Below, one piece after another: positions 22,001 to 32,963 of a stretch of DNA of 64,000 nt. Numbering within the stretch: position 1 is the first letter of the stretch; each line of letters starts with the position of its first letter. The notes under the pieces were generated by a model. That model had not been told where the DNA came from and made no database searches. It saw nothing but the letters and a program-made list of their open reading frames with translations. The DNA is from Anisus vortex (taxonomy: Eukaryota; Mollusca; Gastropoda; Planorbidae), in contig OX421506.1 in assembly GCA_949126835.1 (NCBI GenBank), positions 19,852,426-19,916,425 on the forward strand, written 5' to 3'. The position numbers and the translations under genes are program-made.

Positions 22001-25000
22001 TAATATAGGTATAAGCTTTTAGACTAGTAGCTTAAGATGCGTTTTATTTAGGACTAATGGGCTTTATCGTCAACTAAAAAGGCAGTGGTTAGCATTCCGA
22101 GAAAACCGTGATGTCTAAGCAATGTTTCCAAAACAACGATCGTCGGCCGATCGACACAGGAATTTTTTTTAATCTATATAAAAATAAAGCGTAAAATGAC
22201 AAGAGTACTGTGTTTCATTTTTCGGCAGTATCATGTAAGAGTTGAAAAGAAACAACACAGCTTATTGTCGGCCACAGAGTCGCGTTTGAAATCATTACAA
22301 ACAATGTAATTATGGCACCTGTATAGCCTCGTGGATACCAGCCCCGTTATGTCTAGACACAAGTCTAGAAAGCCGTCACTTCAAAAGATTTTTTTTGTGT
22401 CGGCCCAGTATAGTGTATACTGTGACTATAGGGATAGAAACTTGAGTAAGGAAAGGGTCTTAAATGAAGAAACAGATCGGCTTACCTTACTGTCTCATAT
22501 GAATAATGGCTGTATTGATCGGTTGTTTAAAATAAATGAAGCGCTGCCTTTATTTGATTATTGAAACCATTTTTAAGGAAAGCTTCCCAATAAGGGTGAA
22601 TATTTAGTAACTTTTATGTTTCAAAGGTATGTATTTTGGAGAAGTAAAAAGGCAGTGTAACCCCTGAAAGTCAGGGTGCGACTTATACGCGGGTTAATGA
22701 CAACATATCAGAAAAATAATCTTCAACTTCAACTAGGGTTGCGACTTATCCACCGGTGCGACTTATACACAAGTGTATAGGGTATATATTATTGTTTCAA
22801 TGTAAATTTATTAAAGTTAATTTGGGCTTCTATTTACTAAATTGAAGCTCTATGGCACAGTAACAACAAGGAATTACATAACCTTTTTCTTTTTTGAGTT
22901 GAGGGAGTTTTTTTTACAGCTTTAAATAAATTAAAGACACAGAAAGATAGCATTGATTATGATGATAATAATGATAATAGATTAAATAAGTCATATTTAA
23001 GACTTTTTAACAACACTTTTAAAAAAATATAAATTTTACCATAAAATCCATAAATCTGTGTTATCTGTCTGCTTTCATGATTTCCTCTAAGTAAGACTAT
23101 CTTGTCTGGCCACCTAAACAGTTCAAAGGCAGTTATATTTTTCAATGTGATATACATTTAAAAAATAATAATAATCAAACTCTTTGTTATATAAAATTCA
23201 CACTTGGATGCAGACATTTTATAAAAAAACAAACATGTCCTGGTCTAAGCTCTAAAAGTTTATAGCCTTACTTTGCCTTCAGTGTGAGCAAAAGTGTGAA
23301 GGTTTCTAAACTGAAATAGCCTCTGTCTACAAAATCACCCTATGGAGAAAAAAAACAAGTAAAAATGCTTTTGTGACAAAAAAGAACAACGATCAGTGCA
23401 CAATAGTTCAAGGAAAAAACAAGCAAAAATAGAAATCATAAACATACTAAATGAGTATGTATTCAGGGTTCATTGAAAGTGCGGTCCTAATGGACGCTAC
23501 CGGATTACCTTCCATTATTATGGCAGTACATTTTGATGATAATTTTTCTTATGGATTAATATTACGAATGAATACAATTACTTTATGAATTAGATTATTC
23601 TAATTAGGTAAGTTATTATGTTTCTAGCAATTTACTCTCTTCCTGTTATCAATTTTTAACAACAAAAAAAAGTAAACAAATAATTTTGGAACCCTATCGA
23701 TGTCTCAGCCATTCTGAAATAATGTCTGGGCGTTAGGGTGTCCCAAAAAAATGAAGTTTTGAAATGTTGATGTCTCACCCCACAGAATATGTCTGTATGG
23801 TAACAGTAGTTAACCTGCAAAATTTCAGCTCATTTGGACAATGTTTAGAGGTCCCCCAAGAGGTTTAAAGTTCCAGATTTTGGTGTAAAATCATTCGCGG
23901 TCAAATCTAATACAGCGTTAATGTTGCATTATATGCGAAACTGATATATTCAGTAACAAATTGATGCTTAGTATTGTTTATAATATTAAATGAAACAAAA
24001 TATATAAATCTTGAATGGTTTATATTTTTAAATTTGAAATTTAAGTAAAAAATTATGAAAAACAAAGTTTTATTCATTTTGTCAAGTTAATTCTTGAAAG
24101 AATGTCAATCTGCTTGAAAAATAATAATAAGCAATGCAATTTAGCATTCCTAATATTTATCTTGTACTTTGTACTGTAGGGTAGACAAAAATTTTAAAAA
24201 GTTCTTCAAATTTAAATTTTAGCCAGCTGTTTACGATTACACTCTGCAAAATTTTTCCGATGTTTGTCAACCACTTGGAGCAAACATTGTTTTTGTTCTT
24301 CGTCCTTGGTGATACTGTCATTGAAATTTTGTTTCAATGCTACACCTTGCTCTGCAGAGTCATTGATACAAGCCAGATTCTTTACAAAATCTGCTGCAAC
24401 TTTAAAGGATGGTGTATCTGACCATGCTTCAACAGGAACATCTAGAAAACTGGCATCAATGTTGGATGTTTCAAAAAATGTGGTAGAAGCCCGCAAATCA
24501 ACAACACTTTTTGGTAGTGTTTTTATGAGATGCGGTCCACGTTCTGATTGCATTGTCCGAACAAGGCCAGTTTTTTCTTTGTCCGACAAAAGGGTTGAAA
24601 ATAACGCAAGCGTCGACAGTTCCGGACTCAAGTACCACGAGTGACGCGCCATCATTTTCAATCCAGTCGTTTGAAGAACAGCATCATCATATTCGTATAA
24701 ACGCTGTATCAACAAGATATCATTCACAGGTGCAACTGCGGTGAGCCTGCATGAAAACCATGATTGAAGATAAACACCTATGGTAAACCGATTAAAGCGC
24801 TGAATACCTTGTAATTCTCAAGCTGTTAACTGAAAGATGGTTTCGTTGCCTGCAAACAATAGTTCGATTTTCAATGCATAGATTGCTTTCGCCATCCACC
24901 TTGCCCTATGTAGGGCACCAGGTCTGCGAATGCTGACATCAACCTCCAACCCAACCATTTGTGCAGCAAGCAGAAGAAATTCCTAATAATCATCACGTGA

Positions 25001-28000
25001 ATGACTGACCTCAAGTTCTTTAATCGAATCGGACACGATTATCAAAGGGGCGGATCTGGCTTCGGGTGTGTGGTTTAATTCTGGCCATTTTTCTCGAAAT
25101 CTCTTAAAAAACAAAATCTCTGGTCCAGTGGATGGTCCTAGACAAACATTGAATGCATCGGAAAGGAGTACTTCCAACATGTGGTGACGGCATGCCATCC
25201 ATAATAGATTACGTCCCAGGGCTACTTCTAACAGAGTGCAAGCTCCATTGAGTCTTCCAGTATTGGAAGCCGTAGTGTCGAAGCACATGCCGATGACCAA
25301 AGATTCTCACTTCCACGATTTGATATGTTCATAGACTGCATCAGCAGCTGCCCATCCTGACCCGGATGCTAACTTGGGAACACCAAGAAGCTTTGTAGTG
25401 CCATCGACAAGTGATGAGAGCAGGACAGGTAATCGATCGACGTTGTTGGTAACCTCTTCGGTAGCATCAGGCAATAGCTTACCATCCCAATGAACAATTG
25501 ATTTTGAGGGAATATAGTTTTCTTTTATACGTTTTTTTGAAGCAAAAAAAAAACAACACAACATGAACTTCTAATTGTGATTAAATATAGAGAAATAAAA
25601 AATCTTTGTTGACGACGAAGCTTGCGATGACTATGCATTGTGCTCTTGGAAAATACTGTGTCAGATGTCGGAACACCAGCTTCGTTGAATGCGGATGCAA
25701 GTATCATTGTAGATTTTCTAATGCTGGTGTTCGTTCTGTCCAGCACTGCAGCAACTTTTGGTGATATGATGCTTCGTCTGCGATGTCATGTTGCAGAATT
25801 TGTTTTGCTTGAGGATGCTGATTGGATGACAAATTCTTCATCAGGTTCTGCATCGTCACTGGAATCCCGACAAATGGATGATGTCATTGAATGTGTGTCT
25901 GTGTCACTGTCAGAACCACCTACATCCAGTTGCTGTTCTATGTCTACTGCTGACTCTACACTTGAACCTGATGGTAACCCATGGTGACGGCACTGTGATG
26001 TAGCATCTTTTGCTGCATCACCAACATCCCTGATAAATTGTTTCTGACGCTCAGCAACTCGTTTTTCTTTAGCAGCAAGCTTTTTGTCCACAGATCCAAT
26101 TGATCCTGTTCTTGATTCTCGTTGCAACTTCAAAAACTGCTTAGTTTAAAACAATCAAATCTTCAAAAAATATGCACAAGTTTTGCACATTAGGTATTTT
26201 ATATGTTTTCTCGCATTTATTACATTTTCTAATTAAGAATCACACAATTACAACTCTAGTTAATGGTAGCAATGAGGTAAATATAAGTATATTTAAACTT
26301 CATTTTATTCATATATGGCATGCAAAAACTGCAAGTTATTTGAGCCACGATCGTCTGGATTTTTATGTTGGCCTAATACTGGAATTTTAAAAGCTCTTGG
26401 GGGACCTCTAAATGTTGTTCAAATGAGCTACAACTTCACCAATTCACTCATTGTACCCAAGAGACACATTTCAGGGGGTGAGACACCAAAGATTTTAAAA
26501 AATTTTTTTTTTTAGCATTTCTGGGACACCCTACTGGGCGTAGGGAATAATTAGTAAGATAATGGCTGGGACTGAAGGTATACATCGCAAATTATTTGGT
26601 CGGTTCGGGAAGGGTTAATATCATGATAACTGAATTTAAAATGTTTTTTTTTTATGCACTTCCCTTTCAGGTCTTACCATAAACACGTAATTTGTGTCAG
26701 GCATCTCTCCTCCAGTTCTGAAGAGTTCCATCAAGTCGTAAAACTGAAGAAGAAACAATGGGCTGGATAACAGTATGATTATGATGTGCTAATTTCCATA
26801 TAACTATCTTACTCTATTTATTACAACGTTAAAGAAAATCATTGGCGATGCAATGTGAAAGGGCACAGCAGACACAGAGACTTCTGGCAGCAAGCATATC
26901 TTAGAGTCAATTTTTAGAATGGCAGAGACCCAACATCAAAGCTACACACAGGGGCCCCTAAAAACCAAGCTATGTCACTGAAAGCATGTATGTGACGTTA
27001 CCTCACGAACTGGTACGGAAGTCAGTCAAACTGATTTTTCAATAAATGCAAAAAATGTGAATAAAAGGGTCCTAGATCATTTTTTAGATTATTATTGAAA
27101 TTATTGATTTGAAATGTTGAATGCCTTAACTTATTGCTGTGAAATTTTCAAACTAAAATGATTTTTAGAAATTACTCAAAAATTTGTTTTTATGCAGCTT
27201 TTATAAAATCATGCAAAATGTCCTCTAAACATTAAATTGTTTAAAAATATAATAAATATTACCTAAAACAATTTAAAACTTTTACAGCTTGTGTATTGAT
27301 TCATTATGATTATGTCTGTTAAATTTCATGACGATTGGTTAGGCCTAATATTTGTTCATCCTGGAAATAATTAATTATCTGTTGCAATGCTAATTTTTAA
27401 AAAATCGGTACAGTTTTACTTTTCATTTTTCTCCAAAAGGACTTCCCTTACCTTTACTTATGTAATTTTGAATAACTTTTGAACTAATTAATGGATTTTA
27501 AAGATTTTTGCACCAATATGTAGATAAATGAATTAGCTTTAATTCAATACCTAAAACTAAATATATCCTATTTTGCCGACTTCAGTACCATTCCGTGGGG
27601 CTGCATCACATATAGGCATTTTAAAAATAAAGCTTTTCTTACCTGACCATGAATGTCTCCACATACTGTAACAGGTGTCTGAACTGGTTGGACATTGGAT
27701 TCTTCCAACAAAAGCTCACACACCATGTCACATAGTTTCTGCAAGTGGAAAGTTTTAGTGTCAATATAATGCTTTGATGCAGTCATGTACCAAATTAATT
27801 ATTAGGCCTAAATTACTTTGACCCTAGACTAGCAATCATTTGTTCATTTGTACCATTTTCATTGTTTCCACAGTGACTCCACACACTCCGCAATATCAAA
27901 AGTTAATGTTTTTCTAATTAGGCCTATTAGATGTCTTGTCAGTTCTCTTGCTGATAATAATGGGGAGTAGCTACACCACAGGATATTTTATTGTATCGTA

Positions 28001-28688
28001 TATCAAGTTATAGTTTTTTTTTCTTTAATTGCAGAACAGTTGGTTTGGTTGGACAGTGACGCTTCTCTGCTATTTTTGTAGCTTAAATCTATTAAAATTT
28101 TGAAAATTTAGTCATTTTTCATAAAATAACTTTGCTACTTTCCTTGATTGCCATGATGATAATTTTGGTGATTGTTCTAACCCCCCAAAAGTACCCTATT
28201 TTTGTCATAGCACCCACTTCCTTACCACTTACCAGCAGTGGCCGTGGCTACTGTTTAAAAGACTGCTTTGTTTTAGTTTTATTTATTTCAAAAATGATAA
28301 CCTACATTTTGATTTTGTAAAAATAAAAAAATGTTTTATTAGTATCTATGTAGCGCGTTATTTTTTTAAATTATTATTTCAAAATGCTGAGTTAATGACT
28401 AGACTCGGTGTATACAAGTTTACGGAGTAGGCTATGTACTATTAGTGAAGTATTAGTATTAGAGTTAGAGCCTTTTTTTTTTTTTTTTGGGCCCTACTGC
28501 CTGCTGTGTACCGAAGTTTTAATATCGAAATATCAAACGCCACATTAGTATCCTTTTATAATAATCACGGTTAAATCCTTTAGATACTAGACAAAGTTTT
28601 ATTAGTGTGTTGTGCTTACTTTTAAGTCATTTTCAGGTAAATATTTGCATTGCTTTGCAACTTCTATCCAATGGTCGATGTCCGCCAT
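16017..28688 (-). CDS. PPP6C: Serine/threonine protein phosphatase 6 catalytic subunit (complete, 10 exons)
   Basis: PP6 is a PPP-family, two-metal Ser/Thr phosphatase that works with SAPS (PP6R) and ankyrin subunits in cell-cycle and signalling control in cytosol and nucleus. Minus-strand exons: 28688-28620, 27738-27643, 26743-26678, 23339-23272, 23113-23040, 20731-20652, 20086-19969, 19328-19237, 18295-18238 and 16207-16017. All junctions are GT-AG and in phase: 912 nt, 303 aa (human about 305). The start is [20 protein letters not shown]. Motifs present are GDIHG (exon 2), GDFVDRG across exons 3-4, RGNHE (exon 5), CVHGG (exon 7), RAHQ (exon 9) and [11 protein letters not shown]. The tail [13 protein letters not shown]...PYFL identifies PP6 rather than PP2A or PP4, with the Y-F-L carboxyl end of the family. 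Introns 3, 5 and 9 are swollen by transposons, but no exon is damaged. Confidence 0.97.
16445..17254. mobile_element. Non-autonomous TIR element in PPP6C intron 9
   Basis: The ends are perfect 12-bp inverted repeats (CTCATTCCGTGC at 16445; GCACGGAATGAG ending 17254). They are flanked by the 4-bp direct repeat CTAA (16441-16444 and 17255-17258). The interior is 810 bp, AT-rich and non-coding. A related, deleted copy lies at about 55308-55600. A 4-bp duplication close to TTAA would suit piggyBac or Kolobok types, but the family is not certain. Confidence 0.65.
18655..18802 (+). mobile_element. SINE 3' end with ATT tail
   Basis: GTTAAACGCGCTCTGAGCTT, then GTTTGTTGGCAGCGCTATAC and AAATATTATTATTATTATTA form the recognisable 3' end of an invertebrate tRNA-SINE with a microsatellite tail. 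The 5' portion is degenerate. It sits in PPP6C intron 8. The GCGCTATA-AA box is shared with the SINE at 61225-61495. Confidence 0.55.
20906..21180 (+). pseudogene. LINE C-terminal fragment in PPP6C intron 5
   Basis: The plus-strand frame 20906-21100 has [20 protein letters not shown] followed by WPLWG. This is the C-terminal zinc-finger-like segment (H...C.L) that follows the RNase H domain in I/Jockey-group LINEs. Stops follow immediately in the continuing similarity. Only this terminal piece remains. The minus-strand frame 21428-21036 overlapping its 3' side shows no recognisable protein. Confidence 0.6.
21611..22782 (+). mobile_element. TIR element, ACCGTATATACTCGCG family, copy 1
   Basis: The left end is CCGTATATACTCGCGTGTAA. 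The right end carries the inverted, mutated version (ACTTATACACAAGTGTATAG). Subterminal GGTGCGACTTAT motifs occur at both sides. The interior aligns over its length with the copy at 59071-60251 in the opposite orientation. TA flanks suggest a Tc1/mariner-type (pogo-like) non-autonomous element. The plus-strand frame 22331-22564 inside is short and has no recognised domain. Confidence 0.7.
23734..26533 (-). mobile_element. 2.8-kb DNA transposon in PPP6C intron 3, TSD CTGGGCGT
   Basis: The perfect 12-bp inverted repeat TAGGGTGTCCCA lies at both ends and an exact 8-bp direct repeat CTGGGCGT flanks it (23726-23733 and 26534-26541). Inverted similarity continues imperfectly for about 200 bp inward: GATGTCTCACCCC / GGTGTCTCACCCC, then AGCTCATTTG and TTTAGAGGTCCCCCAAGAG on both sides. 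The minus strand carries a broken transposase (26133-24212). The 8-bp duplication fits hAT or P-type integration, but the protein is not one I recognise from either. Confidence 0.85.
24212..26133 (-). pseudogene. Transposase of unrecognised family, broken
   Basis: Frames at 26133-25786, 25746-25525, 25564-25307, 25300-24983 and 24727-24212 form one degraded protein. The N-part is charged and Ser/Asp-rich. The middle has [25 protein letters not shown] and [20 protein letters not shown]. Then follow [20 protein letters not shown] and [17 protein letters not shown]. The C-part has [20 protein letters not shown] and [15 protein letters not shown]. The D of HWDGK, the D of FDTTASNTG and a later acidic residue could be RNase H-fold catalytic positions; that is inference. 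Similar predicted proteins occur in other invertebrates to my recollection, without a function I can name. At least three frame breaks and a stop near 24830 disable it. Confidence 0.65.
27000..27598. mobile_element. Possible MITE in PPP6C intron 2
   Basis: CACGAACTGGTACGGAAGTC at about 27004 is an imperfect inverted match of the sequence ending at about 27597 (reverse: CACGGAATGGTACTGAAGTC). The interior is AT-rich and non-coding. No convincing target duplication was found, so the limits are approximate. The CATTCCGTG end resembles that of the 16445-17254 element. Confidence 0.4.
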
Positions 28689-29279
28689 TTTCCATTCGTT
28701 CAGGTTGATTTCACTCCCCTTACCTAGCCCCTTTCATAATCCCCGCTTTACTTCCTTCCTAATATCTGGTCCTGAATATTATGGTACATCTCGGAATGTG
28801 GATTAAGAGGGCAGATAAAATACAGATGATAATTTAAACTAATAATCATAGTCGTAGCCACAGGAAGGGGCCCAACTTCACACGAAACCCCAACTTTTTT
28901 TTCCATATTAGTGGATTTTAATATCTTTAAAAAAAAATTGAAATTATCATAATTTAATTGTTATATAGAGTCTAGAGTTAAGAGTTAAGAATAGGGCCTA
29001 AGAGTAGCAGATTTGTAAACTTGTGAGAAGGCCTTTTTTACTTTAATCGAGGTCTAGACTTATATTTTTAAACAATTATTATAGTTTTTTTTATTTTTAT
29101 TTATTAGATTAACTTAGCCTATGCCTATGCTGTTATAAATTGTTTTACATTTAGTTTTTCATATAAAATCTAAATGTTTTTGAACTTGTTGGCGTGTCAT
29201 TGTTTTCACTTTGGAATCTTAACTACTTCCGGTCACCTGAGCTGTCCGATGAAGCTGCTAAAAATTAAATTGCAATTAA
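28689..29279. promoter_or_regulatory. Upstream region of PPP6C, presumed 5' UTR and promoter
   Basis: This lies immediately 5' (on the minus strand) of the PPP6C start codon. The ATG context is AAAATGG. No clear TATA box was fixed and the transcription start is unknown. The distal part is AT-rich and includes a poly-T/A stretch. The assignment is positional only. Confidence 0.35.
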
Positions 29280-29284
29280 AGTGC

Positions 29285-29495
29285 CTGGCACTGGTGTGCT
29301 CACCAGAGCCTTTACTACCTTATGTAGCGCCACACGGCAAAAGTTTCAGCGCCGCCCCCTTGCATACTGTAACTGCTTGTTTAGTGCCATATTTGCTATT
29401 TAGACTACATTTGTCGCCCCCCCCCCCTGGAAGTGTCGCCCCCGGGCATATGCCCCCCTTTTGCCCTCCACTGTGTAAGGGCACTGGTGCTCACA
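29285..29495 (+). repeat. Dispersed repeat, copy B
   Basis: Reverse-complement match of copy A at 775-1005: GCGCCGCCCCCTTGCATACT, ACTGCTTGTTTAGTGC, ATTTAGACTACATTTG, then C-rich CGCCCCC runs and GGCATATGCCCCC. GGCACTGGTGTGCTCAC on the left and GGGCACTGGTGCTCAC on the right form a direct repeat around it, perhaps an imperfect target duplication. It is non-coding. Confidence 0.6.
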
Positions 29496-29529
29496 CAGGC
29501 TGGCATGTCCAGTAGAGACACCGTGCTAT

Positions 29530-30570
29530 GTAGGTATTCTTCTTCTTCTTCTTCTTTAAGCCAGTCTGCAGAGCTGTTTGCTCTCTTGCAGTCAATGTCA
29601 GACAAACATGTTTTTTTCAGTTGTTCAATACTGCTATATAGTGTGTTGGTAATGGTAGGTTGAGGGGGGAGCAGAGTGTATCTGAGGTCGGTCAGCTCAG
29701 GACATTCAAGCAGGAAGTGGTCTACAGTTTCTTGTGGGCAGGGGCAACTTCTGCAATTAGGTGGATGAGTTGGGTTTATTCTATTAGGTGTGAGTTGAGT
29801 GCTGTATGTCCTGTTCTCAACTGGAATATAGTGCATTGTTCTTTGCGGGGGAGGAACTTTATGTTGTCTTGTTTGTTGGGCTGGTTCATTTCTTTGTAAA
29901 TGTTTCTTCCAGTTGTTCCCTGATCCCATTGATTTAGCCATTCCTCCTTAAAGTTGTTTTTTAGTATGTTCACACGTGTTGTAGCTGACAGGTCTTTCAT
30001 ATTGGTCCATGCTAGCTCCCTTTCTAGCCAGTCTGTCAGCTTGTTCATTTCCTGGTATGCCAATATGTCCTGGGATCCATTGTAGAGTTATGTTGATGTT
30101 GTATGTGCTTATTAGGTAGTCCAGAGTGTGTTCTAATAGGGTGATTTCTTTCAAGCTTGGTGAGGTTTCGCTTGCTACTGTTTGAAGTGCTGATTGAGAG
30201 TCGGTGAAAATGACTATATCTGCTGGGGCAAGATGTTTGTTGTTATATTTATGTTCCACTGTCTCAAGGGCAATAATCATGGCATCTACTTCTGCTTGAA
30301 AGTTTGTGCAATAGTTCCCACATGGTGCACTTATCTCAAGGCATTTTTTATCAGGGAAGATCAGGTAAGCGCTTAGTCCAGCATTTATTGTGGCTTTAAA
30401 TGCTGAGCCATCTGTATAGATGTGGATGGCTGTATCTGTATAGCTTTCGATGGTTTCTAGTGCACCTACTTTAAGTTCTAGCGGGTTTGATGTTTTGGTT
30501 AGGCTTTTGTTGTTCAAAGAGGTTTTAATTCTTGGTTGCCTTTGTCTATGTAGGTATATAAGTCTCGGTA
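29530..30570 (-). pseudogene. LINE tail with RNase H domain (I/Jockey-like)
   Basis: The minus-strand frame 30601-29948 shows a complete retrotransposon RNase H: AIHIYTDGSAFKATINAG, then the glutamate helix NFQAEVDAMIIALETVE, FTDSQSALQTV, and WIPGHIGIPGNEQADRLARK. All acidic catalytic residues (D, E, D, D) are present. Frames 30063-29776 and 29941-29405 continue with the C-terminal region LRTGHTALNSHL and the zinc motif CRSCPCPQETVDHFLLECP. The end is a GAA-type microsatellite tail (TTCTTC on the plus strand, about 29537-29556). Frameshifts separate the three parts, and the reverse-transcriptase portion is missing (5' truncation near 30570). Confidence 0.85.
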
Positions 30571-30927
30571 TAAGCTTAGATGGGCTGGTCATGTTGTGCA
30601 CATACCAGATGAACGACTACAAAGAAGATATTTTAAAGTGATTGGCAAAAGGGAAATCGTTCCTTGGGTGGGCAAAAGAATAGATCTAGGTTCAAAGACG
30701 CCCTGAAGGTCTTCCTGAAGAATGTTGATGTCAATACCAAATGTTGCGAGAGGCTATGGCCATTGAGCATACGCACCTCGTGCTGCAGCAAAATAATTGC
30801 CGGACCAGTGGCTGAATGGACAGAGCGATACGGTTCAAACGGATCAATTCCGCAAATGCAGGGCCGGTATGTGTAGCTATGCACCTTCCTGGGTGAGCAC
30901 GCAGTAGGCTACATTGATGCCCCCAGT
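30571..30927 (+). pseudogene. LINE C-terminal fragment, split by foldback element
   Basis: RWAGHVVHIPDERLQRRYFK, then RFKDALKVFLKNVDVNT is the common post-RT C-terminal segment of non-LTR retrotransposons (R-WAGH-x-x-R-MPD type). A frameshift near 30660 separates the halves. The reading is cut at 30927 and resumes at about 32241 (TSRLELDLLITSGFTPRDEL) after the inserted element. It stands in the opposite orientation to the neighbouring RNase H LINE. Confidence 0.65.
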
Positions 30928-30936
30928 GTGACAGAC

Positions 30937-32231
30937 GGTGACCAGACATATGCGCACAAGACAATTGCGCACACGACAAACGCGCACAGACAATTCCGCA
31001 ATGACACAAATGCGCACAGGACAAACGCGAACACCGATAGTTGCGCACACGGACAATGGCGCACACCGACAAATGCGGACACCGACAATCCCGCACAGTG
31101 ACAAATGCGAACGGCTATATAAGCGCACACCGACAAATGCGCAAATAGCAAGTTATGCATCGCCAATTTAAAGATGATAATGGATTTAGTCTTAGTTGGT
31201 TTTCAGCAAAAATACATCATGTTTAAAGCTAACAATATATTAGTAATCATAATAAATGTAATAATAATTGTATGCATATTTAAAAAAAAATTAACTTTTA
31301 AATGTATAGACTAATAGTATAGTAATAAAATGTTCGTTCTAGTAGTACTGCTACGTCATGATTTTTAAGAGATGTCATTTAAAAAATGATGTTAATCAGA
31401 TATTTAAGTCTTAATCAGCATGTTAAACCATCGTAGTATGATGGAAGCTCGTAAAATGATTATTAAACAAATAACAGCAGTACTACTACTTAAGCATATA
31501 GTTGAAAATAAGACGTATACCTTATACATTATACTAAAAATAATTGTGTTTTTTTTTAAATAAAAGAAAGAGGAATATTAGTATTAAAATAAGAGTTGGC
31601 ATTGCACTTTTCTAAAGGCAAAGTACGTTTTAAAACATGCATTCATGCAACCGATTTGAAAATTTTTTATTAGTGATTAACACGTAGTTTTATTTCGACC
31701 CCTCTTTCAACCCGCAGATTTATTAGGTACATAATCTTGGTTATTTATAGTGTAGAAGGAAGTCCTAATTGAATGATGAAATTACAGTTAAAACCAGTTA
31801 GCTACAGTTCAGTTAGTTTTGTATCTTCAACTCTCATAGTGAAAAAATTATTTCGACATTTAATATTTTTTCTGAATTATTTTAAATTCAATTTCTTTTG
31901 TTGTCTATTTTGTTCCTTTTTTCCTCCATACTTTGCCTTCCTTTCTGGTACTGAAAACTATTTGAACTAAATTATATTTAAACATGGTGTTTTTTTTGTT
32001 TTAGTTATAGCTTCATTGTCAGTTTGCGCTTTTGTCGGTGTGCGCTTATATAGCCGTTCGCATTTGTCACTGTGGGCGATTGTCGGTGTCCGCATTTGTC
32101 GGTGTGCGCCATTGTCTGTGTGCGCAACTATCGGTGTTCGCGTTTGTCCTGTGCGCATTTGTGTCATTGCGGGATTGTCTGTGCGCGTTTGTCGTGTGCG
32201 CAATTGTCTTGTGCGCGTTTGTCACGGAACC
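30937..32231. mobile_element. Foldback/MULE-like element, 1295 bp, 9-bp TSD GTGACAGAC
   Basis: Inverted arms of about 230 bp (30937-31166 and about 31995-32231) flank an AT-rich, non-coding core of about 830 bp. Each arm is a chain of ~15-bp units of the form GCGCACACCGACAAAT, with variants (GCGCACAAGACAATT, GCGGACACCGACAATC). The arms pair unit by unit, including the divergent unit GCGAACGGCTATATAA. The ends are GGTGACCAGACATAT (left) and GGTTCCGTGACAAAC (right, reversed). The exact 9-bp direct repeat GTGACAGAC lies at 30928-30936 and 32232-32240. A 9-bp duplication with long inverted arms fits Mutator-type integration. Cysteine-rich frames in the arms are artefacts. Confidence 0.85.
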
Positions 32232-32240
32232 GTGACAGAC

Positions 32241-32345
32241 ACTTCAAGGCTTGAATTGGACTTGCTAATCACCTCCGGATTCACTCCGAGAGATGAACTT
32301 AACGTCAGTTGGATTGGTCTTAATCGACCCGAGGGTCACAAACAA
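32241..32345 (+). pseudogene. LINE fragment, downstream half
   Basis: Resumes the frame interrupted at 30927. Removing the inserted element and one copy of GTGACAGAC gives continuous coding sequence through ...SRLELDLLITSG, FTPRDELNVSWIGL and NRPEG. The LINE similarity then fades. The 32346-32963 stretch is AT-rich with several TAGGCCTA motifs and no gene. Confidence 0.5.
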
Positions 32346-32963
32346 CATAGGGAACCAATATAATTGCCATTTAATTAAAATTGAGGCTTTACAAAAAACT
32401 AACCATGCAAGAAAGCACCAAAGGGATGGTATTATAATATCGAAACAATTTTCAGTTTAAAAATAACTCCTTACAGGCGTGGCATTAAACTGAAATGGAA
32501 AAAGGTGATAAGCCTAGGCCTATATAAGATGTATGTGATGTGTAGGCCTAGGCCTATTATAGTGGGGATATGCCTATTAGATAGACCTAACTAGAATAGT
32601 CTGGATCTAAACTGAAAAATCGAAATCGTCTGAAAAAACTGAAATCATCCATTATTGGTGCATATATTAGCCTATATATGCCACTGCGGTAGGTTATCAT
32701 CATAGGGCTGATTTTGAGGTGAGGGGTGCAGTCAATTAATAGGCCTACGTATTGCTCTGAGGCTCATAATGTTAAATGAGGTTCGGAAAATACATAAAAC
32801 AGAATAAGCTTATATGAAAATATCTTTAGGCTCTTTTTTTTTTATATGTCAGCCTTTTATTTCACTGTTGTTGTTTTTTTCCTAAAATATTTGTCTACCA
32901 TTTTGTTTTAACTTGGTCTTGCATTTTCTTAATTTTACATTACCAAACTACTTTGTTTCTCTC

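Noticed and set aside
24264..24644. Plus-strand 126-codon frame
   Set aside because: It is the antisense of the transposase C-terminal segment, which has the better-supported minus-strand composition and element context.
30937..31166. Regularly spaced short repeats resembling a CRISPR array
   Set aside because: The host is a eukaryote, units are degenerate without unique spacers, and the block pairs with an inverted copy at 31995-32231 as a transposon arm.
30731..32363. Cysteine/arginine-rich small open frames on both strands in the foldback arms
   Set aside because: They come from the GCGCACA-type repeat composition. Mirror-image frames appear in both arms and no start or splice context supports them.
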